Part shown: in pieces, positions 11,241-22,431 of the stretch | How the letters are laid out: each line of letters opens with the position of its first letter | Numbering within the stretch: the stretch's first letter is position 1 | Assembly (NCBI GenBank): GCA_963556695.1 | Contig: CAUWAG010000011.1 | Location: forward strand, 682,001 to 746,000 | Length of the DNA: 64,000 bases | Direction: 5' to 3' | Source: Anthostomella pinea | Taxonomy: Eukaryota > Ascomycota > Sordariomycetes > Xylariales > Xylariaceae | Made by a program: the position numbers and the translations under genes | The notes under the pieces: generated by a model | Told to the model about the DNA's origin: nothing | Seen by the model: the letters and a program-made list of their open reading frames with translations, nothing else | The model's database searches: none

Positions 11241-11704
11241 AGGTGAGTAGGGATAGCTGCCGGCAAGGATGTAGTTGGTAGCGATATTGTCGACGGAAAA
11301 TGCGTTCACCAGTAAATATGCCGCCGGAAGAGATGTCGCGCTGATGATAATAGAATCACCTCGCTCTGGGAGAAGGGCCCGAAGATGCACGTAGTCAAAA
11401 CCAAAACACGCAGGTGTGCACCCAGCGCTAAGTATCAGCACCCATCGGCCGCCGAGGCTCACCCAGCCAGGCCCGACAACCCAGGCACCGGCGGGCCGCA
11501 ATCGCGAGTCATATCGGCATCTAGTACAACAGCCATCGTTGAGAGATGGCAGACGTTAGGCGCCCAATACGGGTAGATACCGCCAAGAACATGCTTGGCA
11601 TCCACGAGAATGAGAGGGTAGTGCATGTTTCGACACCCATATCGAGTGCCTGGGCTCTGATTTACGTGCCCGGGAGTTAGGAGTCCGGAAATCAAGACAG
11701 GTCG

Positions 11705-12003
11705 GGACCCGCGTTGGAGCTCCTTTGTTCTATTATCCGAGTCGTAGTGCATGGGAGCGTAATTTCACACCGACGAAGGCGGTATCAACTCAGGGCACCA
11801 GATAGACGGTGTCGTCACTGTCAAGATCTCCGCCAGAATACATGGAAGAGAAGTCACTATCACCGGTAGCCGGGAGCACGACGACGTCCCGAAGATATCT
11901 GAGTTTGGGGATGTCTACGGCCTCGACGATGCGGAGGTCGCTCGGATGCAATGATGGATTGCGTCCTATCACACACAACCCGGTGATGACGATGTAGTAC
12001 TAT
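11705..12003 (-). pseudogene. RNA-dependent RNA polymerase fragment (QDE-1/SAD-1 type), decayed
   Basis: Minus-strand translation reads TGLCVIGRNPSLHPSDLRIV, EAVDIPKLRYLRDVVVLPA, then MYSGGDLDSDD. This matches the catalytic loop of cellular eukaryotic RdRPs, whose hallmark is CSGGDLDGD with HPGD upstream. In this copy both glycines are serine (GGC to AGC, GGT to AGT) and the Cys is Tyr (TGT to TAT), all G-to-A changes as RIP produces. After a frameshift the text goes on as WCPELIPPSSV, stop, NYAPMHYDSDN, again RdRP-like. Family members run over 1000 residues; only about 90 survive. The relic cannot be an active polymerase. The original role would be RNA silencing. Confidence 0.75.
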
Positions 12004-12059
12004 GGACACTTCAGCCGTTGCAACGCTGACTCTCCTCCATCTTCCTGTGCCTGGCGCGC

Positions 12060-12180
12060 CGCGCGATCAGCTATGCGGAGTTCCTCGGCCTCCTAGTTCA
12101 GACGCACGACGTAGCGTTGGAAGTTCCCCGGATCCGCCAGGAAGCCGTCGTATTCCGAGCACCTGGTAGACCTGCGAGAA
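12060..12180 (-). pseudogene. Short coding-like relic
   Basis: Minus-strand text EYDGFLADPGNFQRYVVRLN, an in-frame TAG, then EAEELRIADRARRARHRKM looks like a genuine protein C terminus with one nonsense change. It lies just upstream of the RdRP relic but does not match the RdRP sequence expected there. Origin unknown. Confidence 0.35.
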
Positions 12181-12414
12181 AACTTCGAGGTCAGGCTCGG
12201 GACCGAGGCGGTGAATAAATACTTCCGTCTCGGCGGAATTAAGCTCTCTCTCGATCAAGGCTCCTGGAACAACAACGTGTCTCCATGCCGAAGCCGCTTG
12301 CATCGCAGATCTACCAGTAGTGTACAAATGCCTGGCGAGAGGGAAGACGACGAGTAGACTGATACGAAGTCATATATGGATAAAGTATCCAAGCAGGTCG
12401 AAAGGCTCTTATGT

Positions 12415-12770
12415 TAAGAATTGAGGTTCTGGACTGACTGGTACGAGGGGACTCCGGAACGCGCATGCGCGGAAGAATGCAAGTTTGAGGTACCGTGCCA
12501 GATGCGTAGCTGTGAAAGAATACTCTACCACGTCAGGAATGCCGAGAGATGCCTGACTGTCTATCTGCTGCCAGCGGTGCGGCATCGTGGTGTGGTATAG
12601 CGCCAGCGATCCCTCTTCTAGGAAGAAAAGGCCGAATGGGACCATGTCCGTATGCCGCACAGCACCACCAGGTGTAAAGTTCTCCCATGACGCAGATACG
12701 GAGGGTTCATCGTAGTCGACAAAGACACGGTTCCATCGCTTGACTGTCGCATCGGGGTCTCTCTATGTAG
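12415..12770 (-). pseudogene. Open segment of about 115 codons, unrecognised
   Basis: A continuous minus-strand frame from about 12765 reads RDPDATVKRWNRVFVDYDEP, GGAVRHTDMVPFGLFFLEEG and DVVEYSFTATHLARYLKLAF to a stop at 12415. It has strong coding character but an in-frame TAG just upstream and no clear start codon before residue 40. It may be the last exon of the same broken gene as 12931-13440. Unknown family. Confidence 0.4.
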
Positions 12771-12930
12771 ACGATATGGTACCAGCAAAGCAGATAAATA
12801 ACGACGGAATGCTTGTCTGCCTGCACCGCGCTCGCTCCGTTGTCGAGAAGCAGGTTGACACCGCGCGCGTTTTGTACTCGGCATGCTAGCAGGGGAGGCT
12901 TCTGGTGACCACTGACGACCGATTCTGGTC

Positions 12931-13440
12931 CTAAACCTGTTGCATTCGGTCCTGATCTTGTTGTAATTGAGCCTGACTTTGTTGTGGTTGATCTCCTGCA
13001 TTGGCAATGCGGTGGCCCTGCTCGAAGTAAACTTGAACGACGGCAGGGTCGCGTCGGAGGATTGCCTGGAGTGGATGGTGTCGTGGTCGACCAGGTATCC
13101 CCACGTCATCCGCATTGATCCATGTGCAGCCTGCCTCGTCTAGCTCGGCCTTATTTCTCCTTGTATTTTCGGGCTCGACTCCTTCGTTTCTATCGAGGTC
13201 GTACATAGGTGCATCATTTTCCTCCTCCACGACTCGTCATCAGCAAGTATAGGCTCGTCCTCGTCTACCGCCCTCCCGTATGACCCCTCGCCTCCCACTC
13301 CTTAGACGCGCGCGTTCTTCTCGGTGCTCCAGTTTCTTCATGCGGGCCTCGAATCCCTCCATGCTATCTAGCGATATGCCTCTGTCTCGCGTGCCTCTCG
13401 CGATCTTGTCTGGAACTGGCTGTATGGATGGTCGTTGCAG
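12931..13440 (-). pseudogene. Relic with the VYFEQGHRIANAG motif
   Basis: The minus strand reads GISLDSMEGFEARMKKLEHR (near 13380), changes frame to DEDEPILADDES, changes again to VVEEENDAPMYDLDRNEGV and continues GCTWINADDVGIPGRP, LQAILRRDPAVVQVYFEQGH, RIANAGD, then a Gln-rich tail and a stop. The block around VYFEQGHRIANAG recurs twice near 54.7 and 55.1 kb, so it belongs to a small repeated family. Two frame changes mark it as decayed. Function unknown. Confidence 0.45.
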
Positions 13441-13699
13441 GGCAGGTCTCCACCACTCGAGTCAGTCTCGCTGTCTTGGAGAAGGCCTCGTCGCTGCCTC
13501 GCTGTGGCTTGAACCAGCCTCTGGCACTTGTGTATAGAATGTTCGATGACGGTATCGCAAGGTCGGCAATCGAAAGAAGGCCCAAACTCGACAGGATTGG
13601 CATGCTGATCGGCGATGGTCTCGTTACTGCTGATGGTGGTAAGTTAGTATATGGGTGTGCTGTCTCGCGCTTCTTCAAGTGGGAGAGCCGAACCACTGA

Positions 13700-14119
13700 G
13701 ATAATGGGACGAACCGTACGCCTGGACGACGGCACTGCTATCGGTCGGTCGCTCCGGCTTTCGTGATGCGACTGTATGGCCGGCTCTCTTCTAGGGAGGT
13801 TGCGTCGAAGAGGGGACAGCGGGAAGCACGCAGCACGAAGTAGAGATGAGGGACGGTGGTTGGGCTGCTGGTTTTCGGGTGGCGAGTGGTGAGTGAAAAC
13901 TGAAGAATGACAGAGATGGCCTGCCAATCGCGGGCAGAAGACGGTTGGCGGCCGGCGGTGAAGTCGAGGAAGGAGCGTCCGATATCCATAACCTCCCTTC
14001 CTTCCAACTCCTGTCGAATGGCACGTAAGCCACGGTGGCGTTAAGGAGGTGGCAGTACACCGATCAGGGGGAACAGCATAATCAGCACTGAATACACGAA
14101 AACCAACCATATGAACCAC
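13700..14119 (-). pseudogene. Unrecognised minus-strand frames
   Basis: Two overlapping minus frames cover this stretch. One reads VAYVPFDRSWKEGR, and the next frame continues VMDIGRSFLDFTAGRQPS and DWQAISVILQFSLTTRHP, giving a sensible joined text. An ATG at 14119 opens a 251-codon frame (to 13364) of Arg/Ser/Pro-rich composition that is more likely a shadow. The locus may be the 5-prime part of the relic at 12931-13440. Confidence 0.3.
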
Positions 14120-14399
14120 TACGAACTATTTGACAGCTTCAGCGCCAACTCCAGTCTCCAATAAGACAAAGAAGCCCGCGCCCGACCCTCGCAAATATTC
14201 TCTCCCAGTCAGACTCTGACAAGACATATCGTACGATCTGAGATCATATCTAAATTCGTGCAGAGTACGAAGGCATCATTAATGGCTTGAACTGGTTGCT
14301 ACCTTCGTAGCGTTCTAACATCTCACATCCAAGATCCAACATGCACACTCCAATAGGCGACACACGCCACGACCGCGGAGACGATGCCTTCATCTGCCT

Positions 14400-14645
14400 T
14401 GTCGCTTTTTGTGCTTCTCCTCCTCCTTCTCCTCCTTCTCCTCCTCCTCCTCCTCCTCCTTCTCCCCCTTCTTCTTGAGCATGTGTTCAGATGGAGAAGA
14501 CTAGGCCTCCTCGATGTTGACCCTGGTGGCCGGTTTATCGTGGAAGACGTCCAACATACCGTCCATGTTATGGATCACCACATGAGCCTTGGAGTGACTG
14601 ACCATCGGGAGGGTTTCCCGGCGAACGTGGCAGACCACTTTGGTC
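14400..14645 (-). pseudogene. Relic ending in an acidic/lysine-rich tail; CT-rich tract
   Basis: The minus strand reads KVVCHVRRETLPMVSHSKAH, then VVIHNMDGMLDVFHDKPATR, a TAG, then MLKKKGEKEEEEEEEKEEKE. The plus strand of the tail is an almost pure pyrimidine tract (14413-14482, CTCCTT repeats). It looks like the end of a lost gene with a charged C terminus. Not identified. Confidence 0.35.
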
Positions 14646-14699
14646 GATCGATTGAGGACCCCCTCCCATAGCCTCCACGGTCAGGATTCGGACTCAGGG

Positions 14700-15878
14700 G
14701 TAGGTAGGTGCCAGACAGTTCGACCTCATCGCGGTGCGATATGCGCGATGGAACCTACCTAGTCGCTACCATAGATAAAGGTAGCCCAGCATATAGTCGG
14801 ACCGTCAGCGCCGGGACTGTTGCACCTGTATTGTTAACCAAGGTGAGCATTTTGCACAGAGATATCTGGACATCCTTTCGACTATGTTCATGGTCAGATC
14901 AGGATCTTGATTCTCACAGAAACGACGTTAGGTGACAGGAACACTCTAATTGGTTCACTCCTCATCGCAACGCGGCTTCACGAAGATGACATTACTGTCA
15001 GATTCCCGTTGGGGACTGCATCTCAGGGGGCTTACCGCCAGAGAATACTGTAAGCTACGAATGCAGCAGCAACTAAGGGCCTTGCATATGAGCCCCCTAC
15101 CGCTATTCCCGTGGGATGAGGTAAGGCCTCCCAATCCAGGCGAATAGCAAGACCATGAGAAACCGATGAATATGTGCACTTGCACCTTTACCGCTCGATT
15201 CCCGCCCCGGACTTCAATGATTCAACATGCGTATATCGGGGCGAAGCATCGAGTTTCAGTTGGCCAGTTGGTGCATCAGGTAAATGCTTCCGGCTTGGTA
15301 CCATTCCATTCCGACTTCGTCTCCCAACATCCCACGCATGATGCATGATACTAGGCGATCCTCACTCGATTTTGATAATAGGCCGAACCATCATGTCATG
15401 CGAAGCGTTTCCAAGCGAGGTGGTGCGCATGCCAACCGCCTGCATCATTTCCTGTCCATGTAACGAGTACCGCAGCCTTGCACATCTGATGTAGATGGAA
15501 TTTGTGCTGGAAAGGCTCCGTGGCGGCTGTCATATGATAGGGGTCGATCGTTACCGATTGCGGGGCTGAATCTCATGCAGTTGGTTGCCCATAACGACGA
15601 ACCGCAGCAGCCTGCTGTTTGGAATGAAGGACTTGGAGTAGGTTACACTACATGCGTGATTTGTGCTTCGCACATGACGTGAGGTGACTGGCTGCCTCGT
15701 AGCCTGCCTCGTAGCCTGCCGAACGATCATGATGTTAGAGTCATATACATGCAGTTCGATCGTTCCATGGCCTTGGACCCCAAGCCCATAGTCGTCGCGT
15801 ATGCAAGCAGAAGTCCCATACACCGAGGACCTCCAATAGTAGGAAATCATTCTCACGGTCTATATGGCTGCAACGCGG
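14700..15878. other. No supported gene
   Basis: No conserved protein text on either strand. A 13-bp duplication (GCCTCGTAGCCT, 15693-15720) is the only structure noted. Confidence 0.4.
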
Positions 15879-16045
15879 TAACATCCACTGCCACATCACC
15901 AATGCTGGTGGAACTGCTCGTGGGCCGCGTTGTCTGGCATAAGATGGGTAACATTCACTGGCACATCGTCGATGCATGTTGGAACTGCTCGTGGGCCACG
16001 GTGGTCGGGCATGATATGCATAACATGCAATGGCAAGTGGCAAGA
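15879..16045. repeat. Tandem repeat, about 70-72 bp unit, 2.3 copies
   Basis: Units begin TAACAT at 15879, 15949 and 16021. The first two share CACTG(C/G)CACATC and GGAACTGCTCGTGGGCC(G/A)CG at the same offsets; the third is partial. Confidence 0.8.
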
Positions 16046-16592
16046 GGCTAGCGTCAATAATCACGGTTGCAATGAAGCCTACGAATGTGCAGTTAATGTG
16101 AAAGCCCATACATCATCACACGCAATAATGCCACCCTATTCAGGGTAACCGGCCCGAGTCGGTCAGGTGCCCGCGAAGAGGAATCCAAGAGCCTCAAACA
16201 TTGTGAATGCAATATCCAGCAGTATGCAACTGTACGTAGGAACCACGCAGACACCACAAAGGAACCAAGCGATAACATCAGCGGAAGTTTTAGAAGATCA
16301 TAGCAGAGTAGTATGTGGTGTGAAAGCATGCCACTGTCACAGAAGCACTCGCGGCTTGAGCACCAACAACTACAGAGTGAGCCAGTATAAGACATGGATT
16401 ATTATTGCGTATTCAAGCTGCAAAAGAGTCATATCATATCCAGAAGAGAACGAGCGACGGCAAGGTAAGCCGATACATTAGAGAAACACGAAGATGGCCG
16501 ACAACAATCTGACTGACCCACCCAATCACCACCAATATCCTGACCGTTCCCTGTCCTGGTGAGCCTGAGCTTCCAGTCACCATCCGCAAAGT
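16046..16592. other. No supported gene, left flank of the cluster
   Basis: Short frames only. This lies downstream of the minus-strand SDR gene and would hold its 3-prime untranslated region and terminator; no specific signal was recognised. Confidence 0.4.
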
Positions 16593-17630
16593 TTAACAGT
16601 ACTCCTTGACCTGTTCTTCGCTCCATTCCCAGAACTTGGCCACAGTCCCGTTGCCGCCTTGCGATTCTGGTGTGACTGCTGCCTCGAGGTCGCCACGAAT
16701 AGGATAGAATCGTCCAAAGGGCACGACGTAGCTCCCAGACTTCTCTGCCGTAACTTCAGGAGAAAGACCGCCCCAAAGCTCTGCGTACGCCCCGTTGGCC
16801 GGTGGATAGTTGAAGGGCCGCGTCAACAGTCTGAATATGGCACTCTGGTGACGGAACAGCTCGGTTTGCAGATTCCCCGGATTGATTGGCACGCCAATGA
16901 CGCCTTTGAAACGCTTCGACATCTCGACGGCATAGGCCCAGTCGCCGAGCTTACTGATACCGTAGCGATATTTACTCGGCTTGTCGACATGGTAATCTAG
17001 GTTGCTCATGTCGAAGCCTGTGTTCTGCTCACAGAAGAACTCGGCTGCACACGATGACAGGAAGATTGCGCGAACCGTGTTCGGTGGTGTAGCCGGGTCT
17101 TGGGCGGTGGCGCTAAGTACTGGACCGAGGAACTGGGTGAAAAGGAAGGGGCCAAGACAGTTTACGTGCAATTGCTTCTCATAACCCTGAGCTGTCCTTT
17201 CGATCGCACCCTCTGGGCCCTGGATTCCTGCGTTGTTGAAGAGTACATGCAATCGGGTCTCAGCTGCTAGAAAGCGATCTGCTGATGTCTTGATGGAGGC
17301 CAGGTCCTCCAGATCTAAGGGGAGGAAGACTATCGAGCCAGTAGATGTAGGGGCAGCATGTTTGATGTACGCAATCGCTACCTTGGCCTTCTCCTCAGAG
17401 CGTGCGGTCAGGTAGACCTTTGCATTCTTGGAATAAAGCAGACGGGAAAGCTCTTTACCGAGCCCGGAGTTGCCGCCAGTCACGATATAGACCTGGAATA
17501 ATGTGAGTTGGACCCTTTGTTCAAGCCTCTAGGCACGCACCTTGCCGCTCAGATCTCCTACGTCTTTCTCGGTGAATCGAGGCTTCGGCGGGAAGAACTG
17601 GGTCCAGACGCTGGACAAAGAGGGAGCCAT
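16593..17630 (-). CDS. Short-chain dehydrogenase/reductase
   Basis: Two exons (17630-17541 and 17492-16593) join across an intron at 17540-17493 (GTGCGT..CAG) to 329 residues. The start ATG at 17630 gives MAPSLSSVWTQFFPPKPRF, typical of the fungal retinol-dehydrogenase-like SDR group. Residues 35-42 are TGGNSGLG (nucleotide binding), 116-119 NNAG, the Ser pair near 176-177 and Tyr207/Lys211 of YGISK form the catalytic set. Such enzymes reduce ketones or oxidise alcohols with NADP(H). It lies downstream of, and on the same strand as, the trans-acting enoyl reductase, at the left end of the polyketide cluster, so it is likely a tailoring enzyme acting on the PKS product. The exact substrate is unknown. 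A housekeeping role cannot be excluded. Confidence 0.9.
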
Positions 17631-18367
17631 TCTAGATGGAGTTTTGAGCTAGAGTACCTGCTGTCGAGGAGACGTGAGGGCGGACGTTTGATTGACCGAG
17701 TATGGTGACAAATTCCGGCAGCAAAGATGAGATTTGCTGTAGATTAGGATGTCTTCGAACGCGCAGCGTTCGGGAGGAATGACTGAACTGCGACAAACGA
17801 ACAGCCAACGGTTCAAGGGAAGGGTCTGGACCAGGGGGTAGCGTAAGGTATACCAGGTCGTTTATCCCAGCTACCCTTGGGGCTTGGCTCAAAGCGGGGG
17901 GAGTACTTGTTGCTCTGCGACCGTGGTACCTGCTTATGTATTGAAAAATACACCCAATCCAATGTACATCTGTCAAACCAGCTTGGATGCTGGGCTGTTG
18001 GTATTGATCTGATGTGGCTGGCAGCGGGCGGCTCGGATGGCGGGCCGCTGGCAGTTGGAAAGGGGCATTTGTTGGTTCCCTCATCCCCCAGCCCCCTGTG
18101 TAGCAGAGGCGAGCTGCAGCTTGTGTCACTATGCAACTAATGTCGTATTTCAACCTGGCCTGCAGTCAGTTTGAAGAGGGGTCGGCAACCTTGGATGGAA
18201 ATCATATCATATATTGGTGTCACACAATGACATGTTCGGTCCTCTGTAAGAAAGGGGCGACGTAGACTTCACCCCAAACTTGTCCGACGTCGTACTCAAG
18301 CTCCGGCCCCTGTCACTCTGAGCTTAATATAGGTCATGTACAGTTGACCGGTCACCAGTCACTCCAA
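17631..18367. other. Intergenic: SDR promoter and enoyl reductase 3-prime end
   Basis: Between two minus-strand genes. No conserved coding text was found; frames on the minus strand (17632-18153) are Pro/Ser/Arg-rich and look like chance. The SDR promoter must lie in the left half, but I see no clear TATA box. Confidence 0.4.
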
Positions 18368-19571
18368 TCATACTGAAATCCGTACAACCAACTTTCGGCC
18401 TCTGACCTTGCCGGCATGCAACATAGCCAGCCCGGACAAGATGCCGTCCCATCTGCCAGGAACCTCCTGTACTGGGTGGGGCTCAACTAACCCTCGGTTC
18501 ACCGACTCCTGCATCTCTGCCGCCCATCGCCTACCAAGGTTGAACGCTTCCTCGCTGGCCTCGCGGGTGTAGGCTGATTTCATGCCCCCAAGATCGACAT
18601 GATGGCCAAGTATCTGGTAGCCCATCACCTCCTTGACGCTTACGACGCGTCGTGTGCGCCACTCGTTGGAGAACTGCTCGAGGCATGCGTAATGCCCGCC
18701 TGTGCGTGCGATGGCGGCGAAGCAGAAGGATGCCGACCCCGCATCGGTTATGCAGTCGAGTGCATGGCGGATCGGCTCGCCGCCCGCAATCCTGCGGATC
18801 TCATCAAGGGGCTCTCTGCCGTCGCGAGCAATTGTAGATACTGTGCCACTGGCACCGTAGTGCATCGCAAGCGCTGCCGATGCTCTCGAGTTCGTGACAG
18901 CGATGGGTGCGTATCCAGAGCTAAGACAGCAACCGATAGGTCAGATACCATGCGCGACTGGGTCCACAGTCCACTTACAGCTTCAAGAGTTGGCATGCCA
19001 TGGTCCCTGTCGCTGTACCGCCACCGTATACCAGCACGGGCAGCCTGGTTTCCGCGGGCCGTGAGGGGATTCCTAACAACCGGAAATGGTCAGGATGCGA
19101 CATTGCCAGGCCGACAGTCGACCAACCCACCCCCCCTAGAGCCGCGCCCTGCAGGTCACTCCAATGCTCGGGGACCTGGATCAGGAGACGTGAGTCGGCG
19201 ATCACGTATTCGGAGAAGGCTCCAATGCGACGGTGTTGGTTCCCATCATCGGTTGCTGCGTAGGCAAAGACAGTACCACATACCCTGGTGCCAGGGGCTA
19301 GGGTGTCTTGGGTGTCAGTGCCGAATCCCTTGTTACCCGACTGTTCCATTACAACGCCACAGAAGTCACAGCCGGCCCCCTTGCCAGGCAATGGGAAGTG
19401 TATGATCATCTTGTGGTCATTTGGGTTGAGGGCTGTGGCTAGCACACGCACAAGGACATGATGAGCTGACGGCGGACGCGGGATCATCTCCGTTCTTGAA
19501 ATGACCAGCGGGAGTTTCTCTGATGCCCCAGCCGGAGCCTGGACAATTGCTGTCTGCATTTGCGGCGTCAT
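18368..19571 (-). CDS. Trans-acting enoyl reductase, LovC-like (MDR family)
   Basis: Exons 19571-18979 and 18920-18368 join across a GTAAGT..TAG intron (18978-18921) to 381 residues, close to LovC-type enzymes. The ATG at 19571 gives MTPQMQTAIVQAPAGASEKL; upstream in-frame codons are not ATG. An N-terminal GroES-like half holds LATALNPNDHKMI and CDFCGVV, and the Rossmann half VYGGGTATGTMACQLLKLSG runs across the splice junction. Stand-alone reductases of this type dock on a highly reducing PKS that has no working ER domain and reduce chosen alpha,beta-enoyl intermediates with NADPH in the cytosol. The PKS at 26347-35878 lacks ER, which fits. It diverges from the FAD oxidase gene across a 528-bp promoter region. 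Confidence in the family is high; partnership is inferred. Confidence 0.93.
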
Positions 19572-20099
19572 GATTAACAAAGGATAGAAGGAATTACTCG
19601 TCGGAAGTGTCAGATGTTCGAAGCGCCGTTCTCGGTGGGAGCTCTTATCAGAGCGAGCTTGCCAGGTAGGCAGTTTGGCGAACCTCGGAGCCGAATGAGT
19701 GATTTTTATAAAGAAGAGAAAGCCAATACGACTATGAGACCTTACGGCTAATGTAATATAACGCGTAAAAGAAACTCAAGCATCTCCTTGATATTGGAAT
19801 ACCAATTTGAAAATAAAGGTGGTGGGGCCGGGGCAAAGCTAAGCCCCATACTACTGTGATCACATCTAAGTACGGAGATCATCGCGAGCTTTGAACTACG
19901 TGAGCCAACTAGGGCGCCGTAACTGTAGATGTTGATGTCCAGGGCTTTCAGCCTGCCTGCGAAAGTCGAGTATAAGAGCCATGTTCCGTTCCATGGGCCC
20001 TAGATAGTTATCCCAGCCACTCCATCTTATCGTCGTGCCTTCACTGCAACATCCTGAACATCACTTTGAACCAGTCAATTACGACACGATAAACCCAGA
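19572..20099. promoter_or_regulatory. Divergent promoter region between enoyl reductase and FAD oxidase
   Basis: The 528-bp gap serves both genes. A TATAAA on the minus strand (19705-19710) lies about 134 bp upstream of the reductase ATG and a TATAAG on the plus strand (19971-19976) about 124 bp upstream of the oxidase ATG. A CCAAT sits at 19723-19727. This suggests co-regulation. No palindromic factor site was recognised with confidence. Confidence 0.5.
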
Positions 20100-21956
20100 A
20101 TGCGCCAGTCTGCCTTCATCTGTGTGGCGGTAAGCCACTTGATGGTTGTAGTACTCTCTCAAGTGCAAGAGGACTGCAGGAACCTTCCGGGAGACTCAGG
20201 CTGGCCATCACTATCCGAGTGGGATCAGCTTAACACGACTACGGGTGGCCGCCTTGTTCAGAATGTGCCACAGGCAAGTTTATGCCATGACAGCCCGTAT
20301 CTCAATTTCAACAAGCCCGCCTGTCAGGCATTGCAAGACAATTGGGATTATGCCCCTATTTTGTATGTGCACGGAATCCTGCCCTCTATCCATTGGAAAG
20401 CTGTGATCTGACCCGACGAAACAATTAGCGAGTCAGACCCGTCAGGCATCATGAACCCGTTCTTCCAGAACCAATCATGTGACCCTTTTACCCCGAGGGA
20501 GAAGCCGTGCGAGTTGGGAAACTATGCGGTGTACTCAATCAATGTATCGCAACCAGCAGAGGTTGTCGCAGGCATTCAGTTCGCCAGCGAGCACAATATC
20601 AGGCTGGTGATCAAGAACACGGGACACGAGTAAGACTCCTCCTTCTTGTCTCTACCCAAGATGACCTAACCCCTATTTCGCAGCTACATGGGAAAATCAA
20701 CCGGAGAAGGTTCTCTTTCTCTCTGGACCCATAACCTCAAAGAGACTGAGATCCTCTCAAACTACACAAGCCCCCTTTACAGTGGACCAGCCATCAGGAT
20801 CGGTGCCGGTGTCATCGGAGGCGAGCTATATGCCACCACTGCTAGCCAAGGGTACCGGGCTGTTGGTGGAACATGTGCTAGTGTCGGCATTGCTGGCGGC
20901 TATGCAGCTGGGGGAGGCCATTCGATCCTCAACGGCCTGTACGGCATGGGTGCTGATAACGTGCTAGAGTGGGAGCTCGTCACGGCCGACGGCAAGCACA
21001 TAGTTGCCACGCCGTCAAACCAGTACTCCGACCTATACTGGGCCATGAGCGGCGGCGGTGCTGGAGTCTGGGGCGTCGTACTTAGTATGACGTATAAAAT
21101 TCACCCAGATGGAATCGTCGGCGGCGCCCGCCTGTCGTACAACTCATCCTCGATTGAGGCAGACACCTACTGGAAAGCCATCGAGACCTTCTATGCCTGG
21201 ATGCCTATCTTCGTTGATGGACTGGATGGTGGTAACACGGCCGAGTACCTGGTCTCCGCAACCACTTTCGAGGGCGTCAGCTTCACGGTGCCTGGGCAGG
21301 AGGCAAGCGCTGTTGACACCCTCATGTCACCCTACCTCGGCGAGCTCGACCGCCTAGGAGTGCCATATACGTACTCTTCAACGACGTCGCCAAACTTCAT
21401 CGACCATTTCGGCGCCGATCTGGGGCCATTGCCTTATGGCCCGTACCCATCTAACACACTTTTCAGCAATCGTCTTTTCCCACGAGCCGTGGTTGAAGAC
21501 CCCCAGAGTAACTCTGCGCTTGTGGGAACGATTAGGAACCTCACCGAATATCAATATGGATATTTCTTCCTCGGGTGCGAATCATTGCACGTCAATGCCA
21601 CCGGCCACCCTGAGAATGCCGTCTTGCCGGTATGGCGGGACACAATTGCCGTTTGCACTGTCACTGGTTATTGGAACTGGACTATCCCAAGAGCTGAGAT
21701 GCTATCACGCAAGGAGCATCTTGCCAGCATCATCAATCCATCTTTAGAGGCCGTCACGCCTAATTCCGGATCGTATCTGAACGAGGTCGATTCATGGTAC
21801 ATCGGCGACTGGAAAAAAGAGTTCTATGGCGCTAACTACGACCGCCTTTTGGATATCAAGACGAAATATGATCCCAACCACCTATTCTATGCCTACACAG
21901 GCGTTGGCAGTGATTTCTGGACTGTTGGAGATGATGGGAGGCTATGTAGAGCCTAA
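20100..21956 (+). CDS. BBE-type FAD-linked oxidase, secretory
   Basis: Exons 20100-20362, 20429-20629 and 20684-21956 join (introns GTATGT..TAG and GTAAGA..CAG) to 578 residues. Residues 1-20 form a signal peptide (ICVAVSHLMVVVLSQ). The FAD_binding_4 domain carries NTGHDY with His154, whose Asp codon is completed by splicing, and GGTCASVGIAGGY with Cys219; this pair is the mark of bicovalent flavin attachment in the berberine-bridge/VAO class. WVDP-like tail text, KTKYDPNHLFYAYTGVGSD, marks the BBE domain. Several N-x-S/T sites support secretion. Family members oxidise alcohols, close rings or drive Diels-Alder type steps, solanapyrone synthase being a known polyketide example. Position beside a PKS with a reductive release domain suggests it acts on the released aldehyde or alcohol. 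Which reaction is not shown by sequence. Confidence 0.93.
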
Positions 21957-22431
21957 ATGGGGTACGTGATACTGACGAGCTGTATGTACCTGGTGTGTCT
22001 ATTGAAGACTTGGGCTCGAATATCTGATCTGGTAGAAACATCCGACATAAATAGATTGAGTATGGTCTGGCTACATCGTGTTCGCTTACTTCTGACGCTT
22101 GTAGTTCCGGCCGAGCCAGGTAGACATGATGCATTGCATTGAAAGAACGCAAGGACAAGCAGGGGTGGAGTAGGACATCCGGTGAGTGCGTACACGTCGT
22201 CAATATCTGCATAGACACACGTGGATGGCAATTGTCTCAATCAAGGTGGTCTCAATCCACTTCACAGCGCACCGCATAGACTGAAGTAGACTACAGAAAA
22301 CATGAGAGCCTTGTAGAAACTAACGCTAACCCTAATGAAGTCTGCTCTCCTCTCTCTTGAGATACCCCAGTCTGACTAATGGTCTCTCCACCCGTGATTG
22401 GTACCGTTGAGGACCTTATGCTAGCCATGAC
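21957..22431. other. Intergenic between converging genes
   Basis: The FAD oxidase and the sulfotransferase-like gene end here from opposite sides. No coding text; expected to hold both terminators, though no canonical AATAAA close to either stop was picked out. Confidence 0.4.

Noticed and set aside
13364..14119. 251-codon minus-strand open frame as a gene
   Set aside because: Composition is Arg/Ser/Pro-rich without any motif, and better coding sense lies in other minus frames over the same bases.
14384..14671. Poly-leucine membrane protein on the plus strand
   Set aside because: The Leu run is the translation of a CTC/CTT microsatellite; the minus strand carries more sensible protein text.
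17632..18153. 173-codon minus-strand frame between SDR and enoyl reductase
   Set aside because: No motif, biased low-complexity composition, and it overlaps the SDR first exon region.
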